From Pseudomonadota bacterium (GTDB taxonomy: Bacteria; Pseudomonadota; Gammaproteobacteria; Steroidobacterales; Steroidobacteraceae): DNA of 64,000 nt. Shown here in pieces: positions 9,130 to 18,374 of the stretch; position 1 is the stretch's first letter, and each line of letters starts with the position of its first letter. The DNA lies in contig JAJZUT010000013.1 of assembly GCA_021847105.1 (NCBI GenBank), positions 1 through 64,000 on the forward strand, in the 5' to 3' direction. The notes beneath the pieces are model-generated. The model was given only the letters and a program-made list of their open reading frames with translations. It was not told the origin of the DNA and ran no database searches. The translations under genes and the position numbers were made by a program.

Positions 9130-9866
9130 GCGCGCGAGAACTCCACCACGATGGCCGATACATTGTCCTGGCACGCCCCGCCCAGCGCCTCCTTCAGCAG
9201 CGCGTGGCACACATCCTGTGGATCGCGCGCACCCAGCAGGGTCGCGAGTCGCTCCTCGGCAACCTCTCGGTACAGCCCGTCGGTGCATATCAAAAAGCGG
9301 TCACGGTCTTGAAGCTCGCGCAGCTCCAGATCGAGATAAAGTTTCTCCGTGCCGCCGACCGCGCGCGTGATGACGTTCTGCCCGGCGTGCCGGCCCGCGT
9401 CCGCTGCATCAAGGGCACCCTCGTCGAGCAGTTCCTGCACTTCGCTGTGGTCGCGGCTGATACAGCTGAGCGACCCGGTGCGCCAGCGGTAGATACGGCT
9501 GTCACCGGCCCACACGCTCAGGCAGCGGTCCGCAAATGCAAGCAGGATCGCAACGGTGCTGCCGCAGACTCGACCATCCTCAAGCGATTTGCGATACAGG
9601 CGCTCGTTCACGAACTGCATACGGTCTTCCACGTCATCCAACAGCTCACTCAGTCGATCGCGCCGGATGACACTACAGAGTGCCTCGATGATCATCCGGC
9701 TTGCGAGGTCCCCGGCATTGTGGCCGCCCATGCCATCTGCGACCGCCCACAGCCCGACCCCGGGCAGATCCAAAACAGCATCCTCGTTGTGATTGCGGAC
9801 ATTTCCCTGCGCCGTGATCGCCGCCGATCGCCAAGTAAACCCGCTGATGTTCCGCTCCTTCAGCAT
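9126..9866 (-). CDS. pppA: PppA-type PP2C protein phosphatase
   Basis: This PP2C/Stp1-like phosphatase of ~246 residues should reverse PpkA phosphorylation and reset the T6SS. Metal-binding signatures are present: RNHNEDA near the N-terminus, VADGMGGHNAGDLAS, and ICTDGLY near the C-terminus. I chose ATG 9866 (MLKERN); an upstream TTG at 9899 would add 11 residues. Its stop overlaps the ppkA start (ATGA), so the two are probably translationally coupled. It follows tagF by about 145 bases. Confidence 0.9.
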   Translation of the reverse strand: MLKERNISGFTWRSAAITAQGNVRNHNEDAVLDLPGVGLWAVADGMGGHNAGDLASRMIIEALCSVIRRDRLSELLDDVEDRMQFVNERLYRKSLEDGRVCGSTVAILLAFADRCLSVWAGDSRIYRWRTGSLSCISRDHSEVQELLDEGALDAADAGRHAGQNVITRAVGGTEKLYLDLELRELQDRDRFLICTDGLYREVAEERLATLLGARDPQDVCHALLKEALGGACQDNVSAIVVEFSRA

Positions 9867-10011
9867 GCGTACCGGACACCCGCCGAGTCCGCTGCCCAAA
9901 AGTCACGACGGCGACCCCGATGCCCGTCGCAGAGCCCGTTCTGGCGCGTTCCGTGGCGGCTGCGTGCCAGGTAGACTCTCGCGTGCATCCGGGTGAGGCG
10001 CCGAGCGACGC

Positions 10012-11595
10012 TCAAGGTGCCCCGCCGTTGGGCGCCTCGTGCAGAGTGGATGCGGCTGGCTGAATTTCCAGCACCATCAGCGGCTCGGCCGCCGCCGATC
10101 CGGTCTCGCTGCTCAGCGGCGGGACACCGGCAAGCCCATCCTCGATTCTGCGCAGAGCACTGTCGAGTGGCCTCAGGAGCGGCTCGATTCGTGACGGTTT
10201 CATCAGCGCTTCGGTGCCGAGCACCCACAAATCATGTGCCTCGAGGCGCTCGTACTGCAGTTCGACATCCGCTTCGAAGCGTGCAGGAGCCGGTGCGGTC
10301 AGCAACCGCAGCAGATCCGCGTCGCCGCCACTCGCCCCGGTCTGCGCGGCCGGCCCGGCAAGCGGAGCGGTGGCACGGTCTGACCCTTGCATGCGGGGTG
10401 GGCTGAGCACTTCACTCAGGTGTCCGTTGCGAGCCCTGAGCACCTGCATCGAGCCGATTCGCACCAGCGCACAATCGGCCCCCTGAGCGAGAAAGAACAC
10501 TGCGGCGGGCACTGCCTGCGCGGGCGGGAACGCCCCGGCGCGCTGTCCCAGCACGCGCTGCAGCGCGCGCCGCAGCGCCTCGACTTGCCCCTGCAAAGAG
10601 GCTTGCGGCGCCAGATCATGCACCACATCGGCAAGCATCTCGAGGTGAGGCGCCGAATCGGACCCGCCGAGTGAGACAATCACACCCCAGAGCCCGATTT
10701 CTGCACGTCGCACGAACCTCGGCTCCGCCATTGCCTGCAGGCCGGAGCGCTGCGGCCGTGGATGAGCGGCCCGCACGTCAAATTGCGGTGCGCTGAGCAG
10801 AACCTCGCTCGCTGCAGCCGAGATTTCGGGGATCGGTGCCGTGGGGCCGGCGAGCGCAACGCTGCGCCATCCGGCCTGCGCCCATTGGCCCTCCAAGAGC
10901 GCCACGAAGCTCTGTGGCGCAGGCAGCCCGTTGGTGACGAGCCAGGCGGGCTCAAGGGACTCCGAGCCCTGAGTCCACCACATTGCACACGGACGGAAGG
11001 TGCGCGCCAGAGTCAGGGTTGCGAGCGCATTGGCAACGCGCTGCGGCGAATCATCCAGCATGGAAAAGTGCCACTGTGCGGCAGCAGTTGTGAAATCCGC
11101 CCCGCGCATGTAAGTCATGATCTGACCGGACAGCTCGAGTTCGCCGCGCTCGAAGCCCGTTGCGAGCGCCTTAACTTGGGCGTCGAACGCCTCAAAATCG
11201 AACTCACCCGCATCGAGTGCCCCGCGCGCCACCTCTTCGGCGGCATCAAACCACGCCCCCCCCGACCCACAGGCCATTTCGAACAGACAACTGTCCGCGG
11301 GCAGGGGCAGCAGCACGGTAAGCGGGAAATACCGTCCCACGCGATCGACGCTTGGCATCATGACACCGGCGTACGCTCCCTCACCGCAGATCCCTTCCGC
11401 GAGCACGAACCGCCAGACCGGACTGGTCAGATACGTCTCAAGCCAGCGCGCGCCGAGTCGTTCGCGGCTCGCGTGCAGACTCTCCTGCAGCCAAGCATCC
11501 CAAACATCGACGAACGTCTGTGGCGCTCGCCGCTGCACGAAATCGCCCCTGCAGGGAAGCTTGCCGTAGAAGCCGCTCTCAGATGGCACCAGCAT
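10012..11595 (-). CDS. tagF: TagF/ImpM-family T6SS accessory protein with long C-terminal region
   Basis: TagF proteins are negative post-translational regulators of T6SS firing. ATG 11595 lies 7 bases after the tssM stop and gives 527 residues; an upstream ATG at 11667 would overlap tssM. The N-terminal ~170 residues are the classic TagF domain (SGFYGKLPCRGDFVQRR, PVWRFVLAEG). Residues ~280-527 are extra. They contain AAVFFLAQGADCALVRIG followed by MQVLRARNGHLSEV and a C-terminal LWVLGTEALM, a pattern reminiscent of a worn PP2C fold. Some alphaproteobacteria have a TagF-PppA fusion. Here a separate, intact pppA follows, so the C-terminal part is probably non-catalytic. That assignment is inference. 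Confidence 0.88.
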   Translation of the reverse strand: MLVPSESGFYGKLPCRGDFVQRRAPQTFVDVWDAWLQESLHASRERLGARWLETYLTSPVWRFVLAEGICGEGAYAGVMMPSVDRVGRYFPLTVLLPLPADSCLFEMACGSGGAWFDAAEEVARGALDAGEFDFEAFDAQVKALATGFERGELELSGQIMTYMRGADFTTAAAQWHFSMLDDSPQRVANALATLTLARTFRPCAMWWTQGSESLEPAWLVTNGLPAPQSFVALLEGQWAQAGWRSVALAGPTAPIPEISAAASEVLLSAPQFDVRAAHPRPQRSGLQAMAEPRFVRRAEIGLWGVIVSLGGSDSAPHLEMLADVVHDLAPQASLQGQVEALRRALQRVLGQRAGAFPPAQAVPAAVFFLAQGADCALVRIGSMQVLRARNGHLSEVLSPPRMQGSDRATAPLAGPAAQTGASGGDADLLRLLTAPAPARFEADVELQYERLEAHDLWVLGTEALMKPSRIEPLLRPLDSALRRIEDGLAGVPPLSSETGSAAAEPLMVLEIQPAASTLHEAPNGGAP

Positions 11596-11602
11596 GCTAC
11601 CG

Positions 11603-14600
11603 CTAGGGATTGCAGTGAAACCCGATGGCCGCATCCTCTGTAAAGGGATTGCGGATGGAATCGGCATTGAGCAGAACGCTCATCGACTTCCCGCCGGCGT
11701 GGAATGCGACGCGATAGCGTGTACCGGAGAGCGCCACGATGCGAGCCTCACCGAGGAGTCGGAACCATGCCCAGGGTCCCTGCAGCAGCGGACCGGGTAT
11801 GTTCCCAGCGGGGGCGGTGAACTCGAAAGTGGCCTCGCCGAGGCTTCCTGGCCAGGTCATCTCGATACTCTGCACCGGCCCATGCGCGTACTTGAAGCGT
11901 TGGCCATCCACATTGAGACGGAAACTGGAGACCGTCGGATCGAGTACGTCGGCCATCAGGCTGAAGCGGACTTGCGGTTGCGCCGAACCGGAAGCAAAGA
12001 ACAGCTCTCGGATGCGACGCGCGCGCTCGAATTGCTGCAGCATCGCCGCTGATCCGCCTGCCGCTCCGGCTCGCCATCGCCACGGCACGCTCGTAGTGTC
12101 CACGAGTTGCGCCAGGTGATTGCGGAAAAAGCTCGCAAACACCCCGTTCGGTCCGAAGACGTGGGCGAAATCCCCAAGCGCCGCATCACTCGAACTGCTC
12201 GGATCGAGCGGGTAGCGTCCGCCGACCAACTCGCGACATTGTCTGACGACTTTGGCCTGATAAAGCTTCGCCAGCTCCCCGGATGCCTCTGAGTTGACGA
12301 TCGAAGCGCTGCGGACTGCCACCTGTGCTGCCAGGCGGCCGATCGGTGCCGGTAGCTCCTGGGCCAGGAGCGCGAGCGACTGTCGTGCGCCGCGCATTGC
12401 CGCCTGGACGCTCGGATCGAGCGCACTTTGCTGCCCGACGCCGGAGCCTGTCGTGAGCAACCGCTGGTATTGCTGATTCAGCGTCGCCAGCATCTGGTCG
12501 ATCGGGGCCTGCCCGGGCGGTCCGGACACCAGCTGGCGGATGGGCGCGAAGTAGCTCGTCACGCGTGTGCCCGGCGGTGGCGCGCCCTGAGGCCCGGAGC
12601 CGATGATTTTCTTCAGCGCATTCAGCTTTGTGGCCGCGAGCGTACCGCCGAGGGCAGCCGCCGCGCTCTTCGGGGGTTTCAGCAGGTCCGTGTTCTTCGC
12701 CACCACCCGCAAGAAGCCCTTGAGCGGCGAGGCCGGGCTCGAGATGATCCCGAGCGTATCGATGAACTGCTGCGGGGAGCCGGCGGAGCGGATGCCGACA
12801 TCCTGAACCAGCGTCTTCCAATACTGGAGGTAGTCGCTCTCGTAGAGGCTCATCACCTGATACGCCAAGCCTCCGCTGCCGTGCAAGTCGGGTACCTGGC
12901 CACCGAAGACCCATGAATTCTTCAGAAAATCCGCAACCAGCTCATAGCGGCTTTTGCTGTTGACGCGCTCGAATACCGCCCGTGTATACAGCGCCGGTAT
13001 GGGCTGCGACAGGGAGGTGCCGCTGCGACGGACGAGCACTGAAGATCCCGTGCCGATCTTAAGATCGAGCCTGATCGACTGCGCCGGGTCATTCAGATAG
13101 CGCAGTTTCAACTGATCGTAGATCAGCACGGGCAGTGAGGCGCTGCGCAGCGCAATGCGCGCCTGGGTCACAGTCTGCGTGTCGAGTGGAATCGAGCTCA
13201 GCCGATCATGTGTGAGCAGCTGGTTGAACTGCGCATCGAGTTCCCGAGCGGTTCCCGGATTCTGCGGATACATCGACTGCCAGAGAACCTGGGCGACATA
13301 GCGCAGGTAATCGGGGTCACGATGTTGCGCGCTGCCCAACATCAAGTAGCCCTTGAGCAATGCGTATAGCTTCTGCGGCGAGGCCACACTCCCCTGCAGC
13401 GTCTGTTGCCACTGCTCGGCGAGTGCCGGCACCAGAGTTGCGTTGAGCTCGCGGACGTAGGCCTCGCGCGCTTCGGTGCCGATCTCTGCGCCCTGATACA
13501 GCCCTGCGCGCATGTACCAAGGAACCTTGCCGCGATACTCCTCGGCCTGTTCCGCCAGGTGTTGCAGCGCATCGAGCCGTGGCAGCGCCGCGGCAACGCT
13601 CGGGTCAGCGGGCTTGCCGACCTGCTGATACGCATGAGTTGCCGTGAGCACGCGCCCGAGGTAAGCCGCATTGGCATCATAGCTGCCGATGAGCCACGAC
13701 AGCAGCAGCACGAGCGCGGCGAGGCAGGCGATATAGGCGCCGGAACGGGCGAGGATCATCCGTGCCTGCGCCACCCGATTCACGCCGGCCAGGCCCGATT
13801 CGGGGAAAATCACGCCTCTCAGCAAAGTATCGATGAAGTAGGCGCGCCCGCGACCGGGCGCCGGAGGCGCAACCGCGCCACTCACACCGAAGGTGCGCGC
13901 GATGGCGCCGAGCATCCGATCGATCGGGGCACCTTCCTGCGTGCCGCTCGTGAAGTACACGCCGCGCAGCAGCACGTGCCGCTCGAAACCGGAGGCGGTG
14001 AACACGCGCTGCAACAGCTCATTCAGCGCCGGACCGAGCGCGCTCATCTGCTGCGGAAATGCCAGAACGCTCGTGCGTCTGCGTGGGTCGCGCTCGGCGC
14101 TCATGCGTACCAGCACCCGCTGCTGCAGACGCGCAATCAGCTCGTCGAATTCCGTGCCAAAGTGAGTTGCAGCCTGTGCGGACTCCGACAGCTGGATGGG
14201 AAAGGTCGAACCCCAGACCTGGGCCCGCCCACCGGCATCGAGATCCTCGAAAAACTCGCTGAATCCTGCGATCAGGTCGCACTTGGTGACCAGGACATAT
14301 ACCGGCACATTGATGGCGAGTTCCCGTGCGAGCTCCTCGAGGCGCGCACGCATCGAGTTGATCTGTTGTTCGCGCTCGCTTTCGCTCAGCACGATCAGAT
14401 CCGTCGCGCTCACCGCGAGGATGACGCCGTTGATCGGCTGACGTCCGCGGAATTTGCGCAGCATCTGCAGGAAAGCGCTCCAGCCGGCGGCATCGGCGCT
14501 GGCGCTCGAGTCCTGGGTGGTGAACCGCCCGGCCGTATCGAGGAGAATCGCCTCGTCGGTGAACCACCAGTCACAATTGCGCGTGCCACCGACCCCTCGC

Positions 14601-15067
14601 ACGGCTTCTTTGCCGAACTTCTGGGCCAGCGGAAAATGTAGACCCGAATTGACCAGCAGTGTCGTCTTGCCGGCGCCGGGCGGACCGATGATCACGTACC
14701 ACGGCAGCTCATAGAGGCTGGCCGCGCCCTTCTTCCGGGATCGCTTCAGCGCCTCGATCGCCTCTTCGAAGCGTTTGCGCAATTGCGCCGCATCGCCACT
14801 CGCCGGCGATGCGCTCGGTGCGCTCGCCTGACTGGCCACCTGCTCACCGAGCTGCCGACTCGCCTGCGCGCTCTTGAGTTGACGCAGTTGCACATATGCC
14901 GCATAGCCGACCGCAAGGACAAGCATCGCGAGCAGCCGCGCGATGACCGTCGCGAGCGGCGCGTGGCCCGCAAAGGCAAAATAAGGCCCTGCGAACCAGA
15001 TCAGCACGCCAAGCAGAATCAGACCGAGGGTCACCAGGAACACCCGGCTCTTGAGCAGCTTGATCAC
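11603..15067 (-). CDS. tssM: TssM (IcmF/VasK) inner-membrane T6SS protein
   Basis: TssM is the large inner-membrane and periplasmic core of the T6SS membrane complex, contacting TssL and TssJ. The 1154 residues are a usual length. Two N-terminal membrane helices (VFLVTLGLILLGVLIWFAG and a second at ~45-60) precede a cytoplasmic NTPase domain with an intact Walker A, GPPGAGKTT, near residues 128-136. A third helix (ACLAALVLLLSWLIG) lies near residue 450. The periplasmic part carries the IcmF-related and C-terminal DUF1215-type regions. The start is GTG 15067 directly after the tssL TAA, so translation is likely coupled. Confidence 0.96.
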   Translation of the reverse strand: MIKLLKSRVFLVTLGLILLGVLIWFAGPYFAFAGHAPLATVIARLLAMLVLAVGYAAYVQLRQLKSAQASRQLGEQVASQASAPSASPASGDAAQLRKRFEEAIEALKRSRKKGAASLYELPWYVIIGPPGAGKTTLLVNSGLHFPLAQKFGKEAVRGVGGTRNCDWWFTDEAILLDTAGRFTTQDSSASADAAGWSAFLQMLRKFRGRQPINGVILAVSATDLIVLSESEREQQINSMRARLEELARELAINVPVYVLVTKCDLIAGFSEFFEDLDAGGRAQVWGSTFPIQLSESAQAATHFGTEFDELIARLQQRVLVRMSAERDPRRRTSVLAFPQQMSALGPALNELLQRVFTASGFERHVLLRGVYFTSGTQEGAPIDRMLGAIARTFGVSGAVAPPAPGRGRAYFIDTLLRGVIFPESGLAGVNRVAQARMILARSGAYIACLAALVLLLSWLIGSYDANAAYLGRVLTATHAYQQVGKPADPSVAAALPRLDALQHLAEQAEEYRGKVPWYMRAGLYQGAEIGTEAREAYVRELNATLVPALAEQWQQTLQGSVASPQKLYALLKGYLMLGSAQHRDPDYLRYVAQVLWQSMYPQNPGTARELDAQFNQLLTHDRLSSIPLDTQTVTQARIALRSASLPVLIYDQLKLRYLNDPAQSIRLDLKIGTGSSVLVRRSGTSLSQPIPALYTRAVFERVNSKSRYELVADFLKNSWVFGGQVPDLHGSGGLAYQVMSLYESDYLQYWKTLVQDVGIRSAGSPQQFIDTLGIISSPASPLKGFLRVVAKNTDLLKPPKSAAAALGGTLAATKLNALKKIIGSGPQGAPPPGTRVTSYFAPIRQLVSGPPGQAPIDQMLATLNQQYQRLLTTGSGVGQQSALDPSVQAAMRGARQSLALLAQELPAPIGRLAAQVAVRSASIVNSEASGELAKLYQAKVVRQCRELVGGRYPLDPSSSSDAALGDFAHVFGPNGVFASFFRNHLAQLVDTTSVPWRWRAGAAGGSAAMLQQFERARRIRELFFASGSAQPQVRFSLMADVLDPTVSSFRLNVDGQRFKYAHGPVQSIEMTWPGSLGEATFEFTAPAGNIPGPLLQGPWAWFRLLGEARIVALSGTRYRVAFHAGGKSMSVLLNADSIRNPFTEDAAIGFHCNP

Positions 15068-16432
15068 TTAAAGGCCTCGCAAGAGCAAGATTTCAACGCG
15101 CCGGTTGCGTGCCCTGTTCTGCGGCAGATTCGCTGGCCGGTAGAGCGGATCGGAGGCTCCCTTGCCGATCGTTGCAATGCGGCCCGCATCGGGAAGTTGC
15201 CGCGCGAGCAATGCGGCCACGGTCTGCGCGCGCGCGCGGGAGAGCACGAAGTTATTGGGGAATTCGAACGAATGCACAGGGACATCGTCGGTGTGCCCGA
15301 CGACGACCACGCGGCCCGGAACGCCTTGCAGTGCCGCACCGACCGCCGAGACGAGCGGCAGATAGCGTGAGCTCACCTGTGCGCTGCCCGAGGCGAACAA
15401 GTCCGGCACCGTGAGCGTGATGCGCGTGCGATCGCCGAGGCTCTCGACGGTGACCAGGCCGGCGGCGATCTGGGGCGCGAGGCGGGTCGACAGACCCGTC
15501 GGCGGCAGATTCGCGCCTCCGGCCGGTTGCAGCGGCCGCAGGCCGACGTTCGCGAGCGCTGCACTGATCGGCGCCGAGCGCGCATTCAGTCTTGAATTGA
15601 GCAACCACCAGGTTCCAAAGACGACGGCCACCGTCGCGACGGCCACGACCCACAGCGGCACCAGATTCAACATCGCGTGACGTCGATTCTCGACACCGGA
15701 CCAGTGCAGCGAGAGTGCCGGGTCCGCAGGCCCTCGCAGCTGCTCGATTCTCTGCAGCAGATCCCGGCGAATATCCTCCAGGCGGATCGTGCCGCGCTCA
15801 TCGAGACGGTACCGGCCCTCGAACCCGAGCGACAGACACACATACCAAAGCTCGAGCAGCGAGAGGTAGCGCTGCGGTTCACCGAGCAATCGATCCAGGA
15901 TCTGAAAGAACTTGTCGCCGCCCTGGGCTTCGCGATGGAAGGTGACCAACAGCGACTCGACCGCCCAGCCGCTCTGCGCCCCCCAGGGCGTGTTGAGGAC
16001 CGCCTCGTCGATGACGGTGCACAGCGCGTAGCGCGCGGCCAGCACATCCGCATCGGGTATTCCGGCTCGCCGCACCCGCTCCTCGAACGCCCGAATCTCC
16101 TGAATGCACTGCGCGCGCAGTCCCTGTACATCGGCATTGGCGATCTGTCCGCGTAGCCGTCCCGCGAGCACCAGCAGTGCAACTGCCGCCTGCAGCACCG
16201 GATTGCGCCCAGCGCCAACGAACTCAGCGATGCTAGCGGCGTGGGCCGCTGCCGGACCCGACGGGGAAGACGGCCCCGGCCACCCGGCATTCGGCGGCCC
16301 ACTGCGCTCGCCGCTCGGTGCGGCCGGCGCCGCTCCGCCCGGTCCCGGCGAAACACTCGGGCGGCGCCCGGGACGCGGCCTGAGGATGGTTGCATCGCTC
16401 GGCGCAAACGGATCATCGGGGGGCGTGCTCAT
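15068..16432 (-). CDS. tssL: TssL (DotU) with C-terminal OmpA-like peptidoglycan-binding domain
   Basis: TssL anchors the T6SS membrane complex in the inner membrane. This 454-residue protein has a flexible Pro/Gly-rich N-terminus with D-A-T-I-L-R-P (Thr15). The DotU domain is at ~60-245 (NPVLQAAVALLVLAGRLR, VIDEAVLNTPWG, QRYLSLLELWYVCLSLGFEGRYR). A membrane helix follows at ~255-280 (VPLWVVAVATVAVVFGTWWLL). The extended OmpA C-terminal domain is at ~330-454 (VVVVGHTDDVPV, LSRARAQTVA, NRARNRRVEILLL). Thr15 sits in the position of the phosphorylated N-terminal threonine known for Agrobacterium TssL. The gene starts 3 bases after the tssK stop. Confidence 0.96.
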   Translation of the reverse strand: MSTPPDDPFAPSDATILRPRPGRRPSVSPGPGGAAPAAPSGERSGPPNAGWPGPSSPSGPAAAHAASIAEFVGAGRNPVLQAAVALLVLAGRLRGQIANADVQGLRAQCIQEIRAFEERVRRAGIPDADVLAARYALCTVIDEAVLNTPWGAQSGWAVESLLVTFHREAQGGDKFFQILDRLLGEPQRYLSLLELWYVCLSLGFEGRYRLDERGTIRLEDIRRDLLQRIEQLRGPADPALSLHWSGVENRRHAMLNLVPLWVVAVATVAVVFGTWWLLNSRLNARSAPISAALANVGLRPLQPAGGANLPPTGLSTRLAPQIAAGLVTVESLGDRTRITLTVPDLFASGSAQVSSRYLPLVSAVGAALQGVPGRVVVVGHTDDVPVHSFEFPNNFVLSRARAQTVAALLARQLPDAGRIATIGKGASDPLYRPANLPQNRARNRRVEILLLRGL

Positions 16433-16435
16433 CGA

Positions 16436-17770
16436 TCAGCTCCGTATCGCCCAGAACTCCAGCGTGAGGCCGGGAAAACTTCCCGACTGGTGGATGGCAA
16501 TACCGCCTGAGGCCTTCAGGCCGCTCCACAGCTCACTCTGGCGATCGAGTTCGAAGTAGGCGTATCCGGCGTGGTACGGAATCTGGCGCGGCGCAACCGG
16601 CATGGAGTGAATCGCGATGCCCGGCAGCTGCAGGTTGACCAAATCGCGGATCTTCTCGACCGGGCCGATCTTCAGTTGCTGAGGAAATTGGCGCCGGAAC
16701 TCCTCGGTGGGCATCTCTGCCCGGGCTGCGAGCACGAACACCGCTGACTCGAACAGGGTCCGATCGGGCACGTTGCCGACGCTGATGCCGAATTTTTTCT
16801 GGGCGAGTGGAATCGGCACCGCGTTTTGCTCGAGCACCACGCTGAGCGCGGCCCTGAGCGCCTGGATCAGCGGTTCGAAGCTCTCCCGCAGCGCATCGTG
16901 GTGATAGCCCGGAAATTGCGCCGGACGACGGGCGCTCGCCGTGAGGGTGGCAAGATCACCGGCGATCTGCAGACCGAGCCGATAGAGCTCCTCCGGGTGG
17001 CAACGCGCACCGGCCGCCAGGTGCGCCACGAGCGGCTCGTATCGATTGACAGTCTGCAGCATCAGAAAATCGGCGATCTCGGCCGCGCCGCCCCGACCGC
17101 TCGCCACGGCACGCGCAGCCAGCGCCTCCCCGCGCTGGTGCAGCAGCCCCTGCAGCTCGGACAGAAATGTCGCCAGCCGCGGCGCGGCGCTGCAGGTCAG
17201 CACCGTGGGGATAAACGATTCATCGAGAACCACCTGCTTGTCTGCGCGACATTCGATGACACGCGCGACGGGGATCTGCGCGAAATCCTCGGCCGGCTCG
17301 CTTTGCGGCATGAGACGTGCGCTCAAGGTCGCCACTTCGAGCTCGACGACCGAGGCGACGTCCGACATCACATCGCGCGTCTGATGATCGATGGTGCGAT
17401 ATCGGCTCGCCTGCATCACGGCGGAGGCACGCGTGGTGAGCGTCGCTCCGGCCCTCTGCAGAGGAATGGCCAGATGCACCACTTGGTCGCGCAGTTGCGT
17501 ACCGACCTCGAGCGGTGCTGGCAGCGGATCGCAATCCGGCATGACAAACGGCGTGCCGTCGGGGAACACCCCACGGGCGCGCCGCAACGCCAACTTGCCG
17601 ATCGCCAGCAAGTCCCGCTCGATCTCAAGCTCCACGAACCCCCAGGGATCGGCCCGTAGCGCGGCGGTCCGGCCCTGTAGATAAGCTTCGAGATAACGCT
17701 CCTGCTGCTGAAAATGCTGAGGCCGCAGAAACAGCCCCTCAGACCAGACGACTCGATTCTTATCGGACAT
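16436..17770 (-). CDS. tssK: TssK (ImpJ/VasE) baseplate protein
   Basis: TssK is the trimeric baseplate subunit linking the baseplate to the TssLM membrane complex. The 444 residues match the family. The signature N-terminus VVWSEGLFLRPQHFQQQERY is present, with the later conserved LAQKKFGISVGNVPDR and VEKIRDLVNLQLPGIAI. It sits between tssJ and tssL, the usual order. Confidence 0.97.
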   Translation of the reverse strand: MSDKNRVVWSEGLFLRPQHFQQQERYLEAYLQGRTAALRADPWGFVELEIERDLLAIGKLALRRARGVFPDGTPFVMPDCDPLPAPLEVGTQLRDQVVHLAIPLQRAGATLTTRASAVMQASRYRTIDHQTRDVMSDVASVVELEVATLSARLMPQSEPAEDFAQIPVARVIECRADKQVVLDESFIPTVLTCSAAPRLATFLSELQGLLHQRGEALAARAVASGRGGAAEIADFLMLQTVNRYEPLVAHLAAGARCHPEELYRLGLQIAGDLATLTASARRPAQFPGYHHDALRESFEPLIQALRAALSVVLEQNAVPIPLAQKKFGISVGNVPDRTLFESAVFVLAARAEMPTEEFRRQFPQQLKIGPVEKIRDLVNLQLPGIAIHSMPVAPRQIPYHAGYAYFELDRQSELWSGLKASGGIAIHQSGSFPGLTLEFWAIRS

Positions 17771-17806
17771 CTCGCTTGCGACCTTCGATTGAGATGGGTC
17801 TCGGCA

Positions 17807-18292
17807 TCATTGCGACACGGCAATGTTGACGGCACTCTTGCCGACATGCACCGTGACGCGACGGGATGCCAGCAGCTTCAGCAGCGATTTCTTCGGTACG
17901 CCCACGACTGCACGCCAGCGCGTCGTGCGCACGTTACGGTACGCGGCGAGGACCCCGAGGTAACGAGCCCCGGCGGACAGATCGATGTGCAGCGGCAGAT
18001 CCTGACCTGGGAAGACCGTACGTTCATCTCGAGTGATGAGACTTGAGCCGAGCGTGCGGCGCTGGTGATCGTAGAGCGCGAAAAAGCCGGCATTCATGAA
18101 GCGGGACTTCCCCCGCAACTGGTACAGACGTACCACGACGGGCGAGGGCTGACCGAGCGCGTCGGGATTGATCGATGGGCTGGCCACGAGCGTCGCCAGC
18201 GTGCGGGTCGGCTTCGGCGGGCTGGCCGCGCAGCCGGCAAGTCCCACGATGCCCCAGGCCATGATCGTCAGCGCGACGGACCATCGATGCAC
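17807..18292 (-). CDS. tssJ: TssJ (VasD/SciN) outer-membrane lipoprotein
   Basis: TssJ is the outer-membrane lipoprotein that caps the membrane complex by binding the TssM periplasmic domain. It has 161 residues, with a signal peptide and lipobox LAGC (Cys21). The mature part shows the transthyretin-like pattern of the family: VVVRLYQLRGKSRFMNAGFF, LYDHQRRTLGSSL, and a C-terminal VTVHVGKSAVNI strand. It is followed by tssK 36 bases later. Confidence 0.95.
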   Translation of the reverse strand: MHRWSVALTIMAWGIVGLAGCAASPPKPTRTLATLVASPSINPDALGQPSPVVVRLYQLRGKSRFMNAGFFALYDHQRRTLGSSLITRDERTVFPGQDLPLHIDLSAGARYLGVLAAYRNVRTTRWRAVVGVPKKSLLKLLASRRVTVHVGKSAVNIAVSQ

Positions 18293-18374
18293 TGTGTATT
18301 CCCCCTCTCCTCGGCGTCGTTCGGATCGCCGCTGCCTCGGCGGGCGCCGCGCCCGGTCGCTGTCATCTTAAGCG

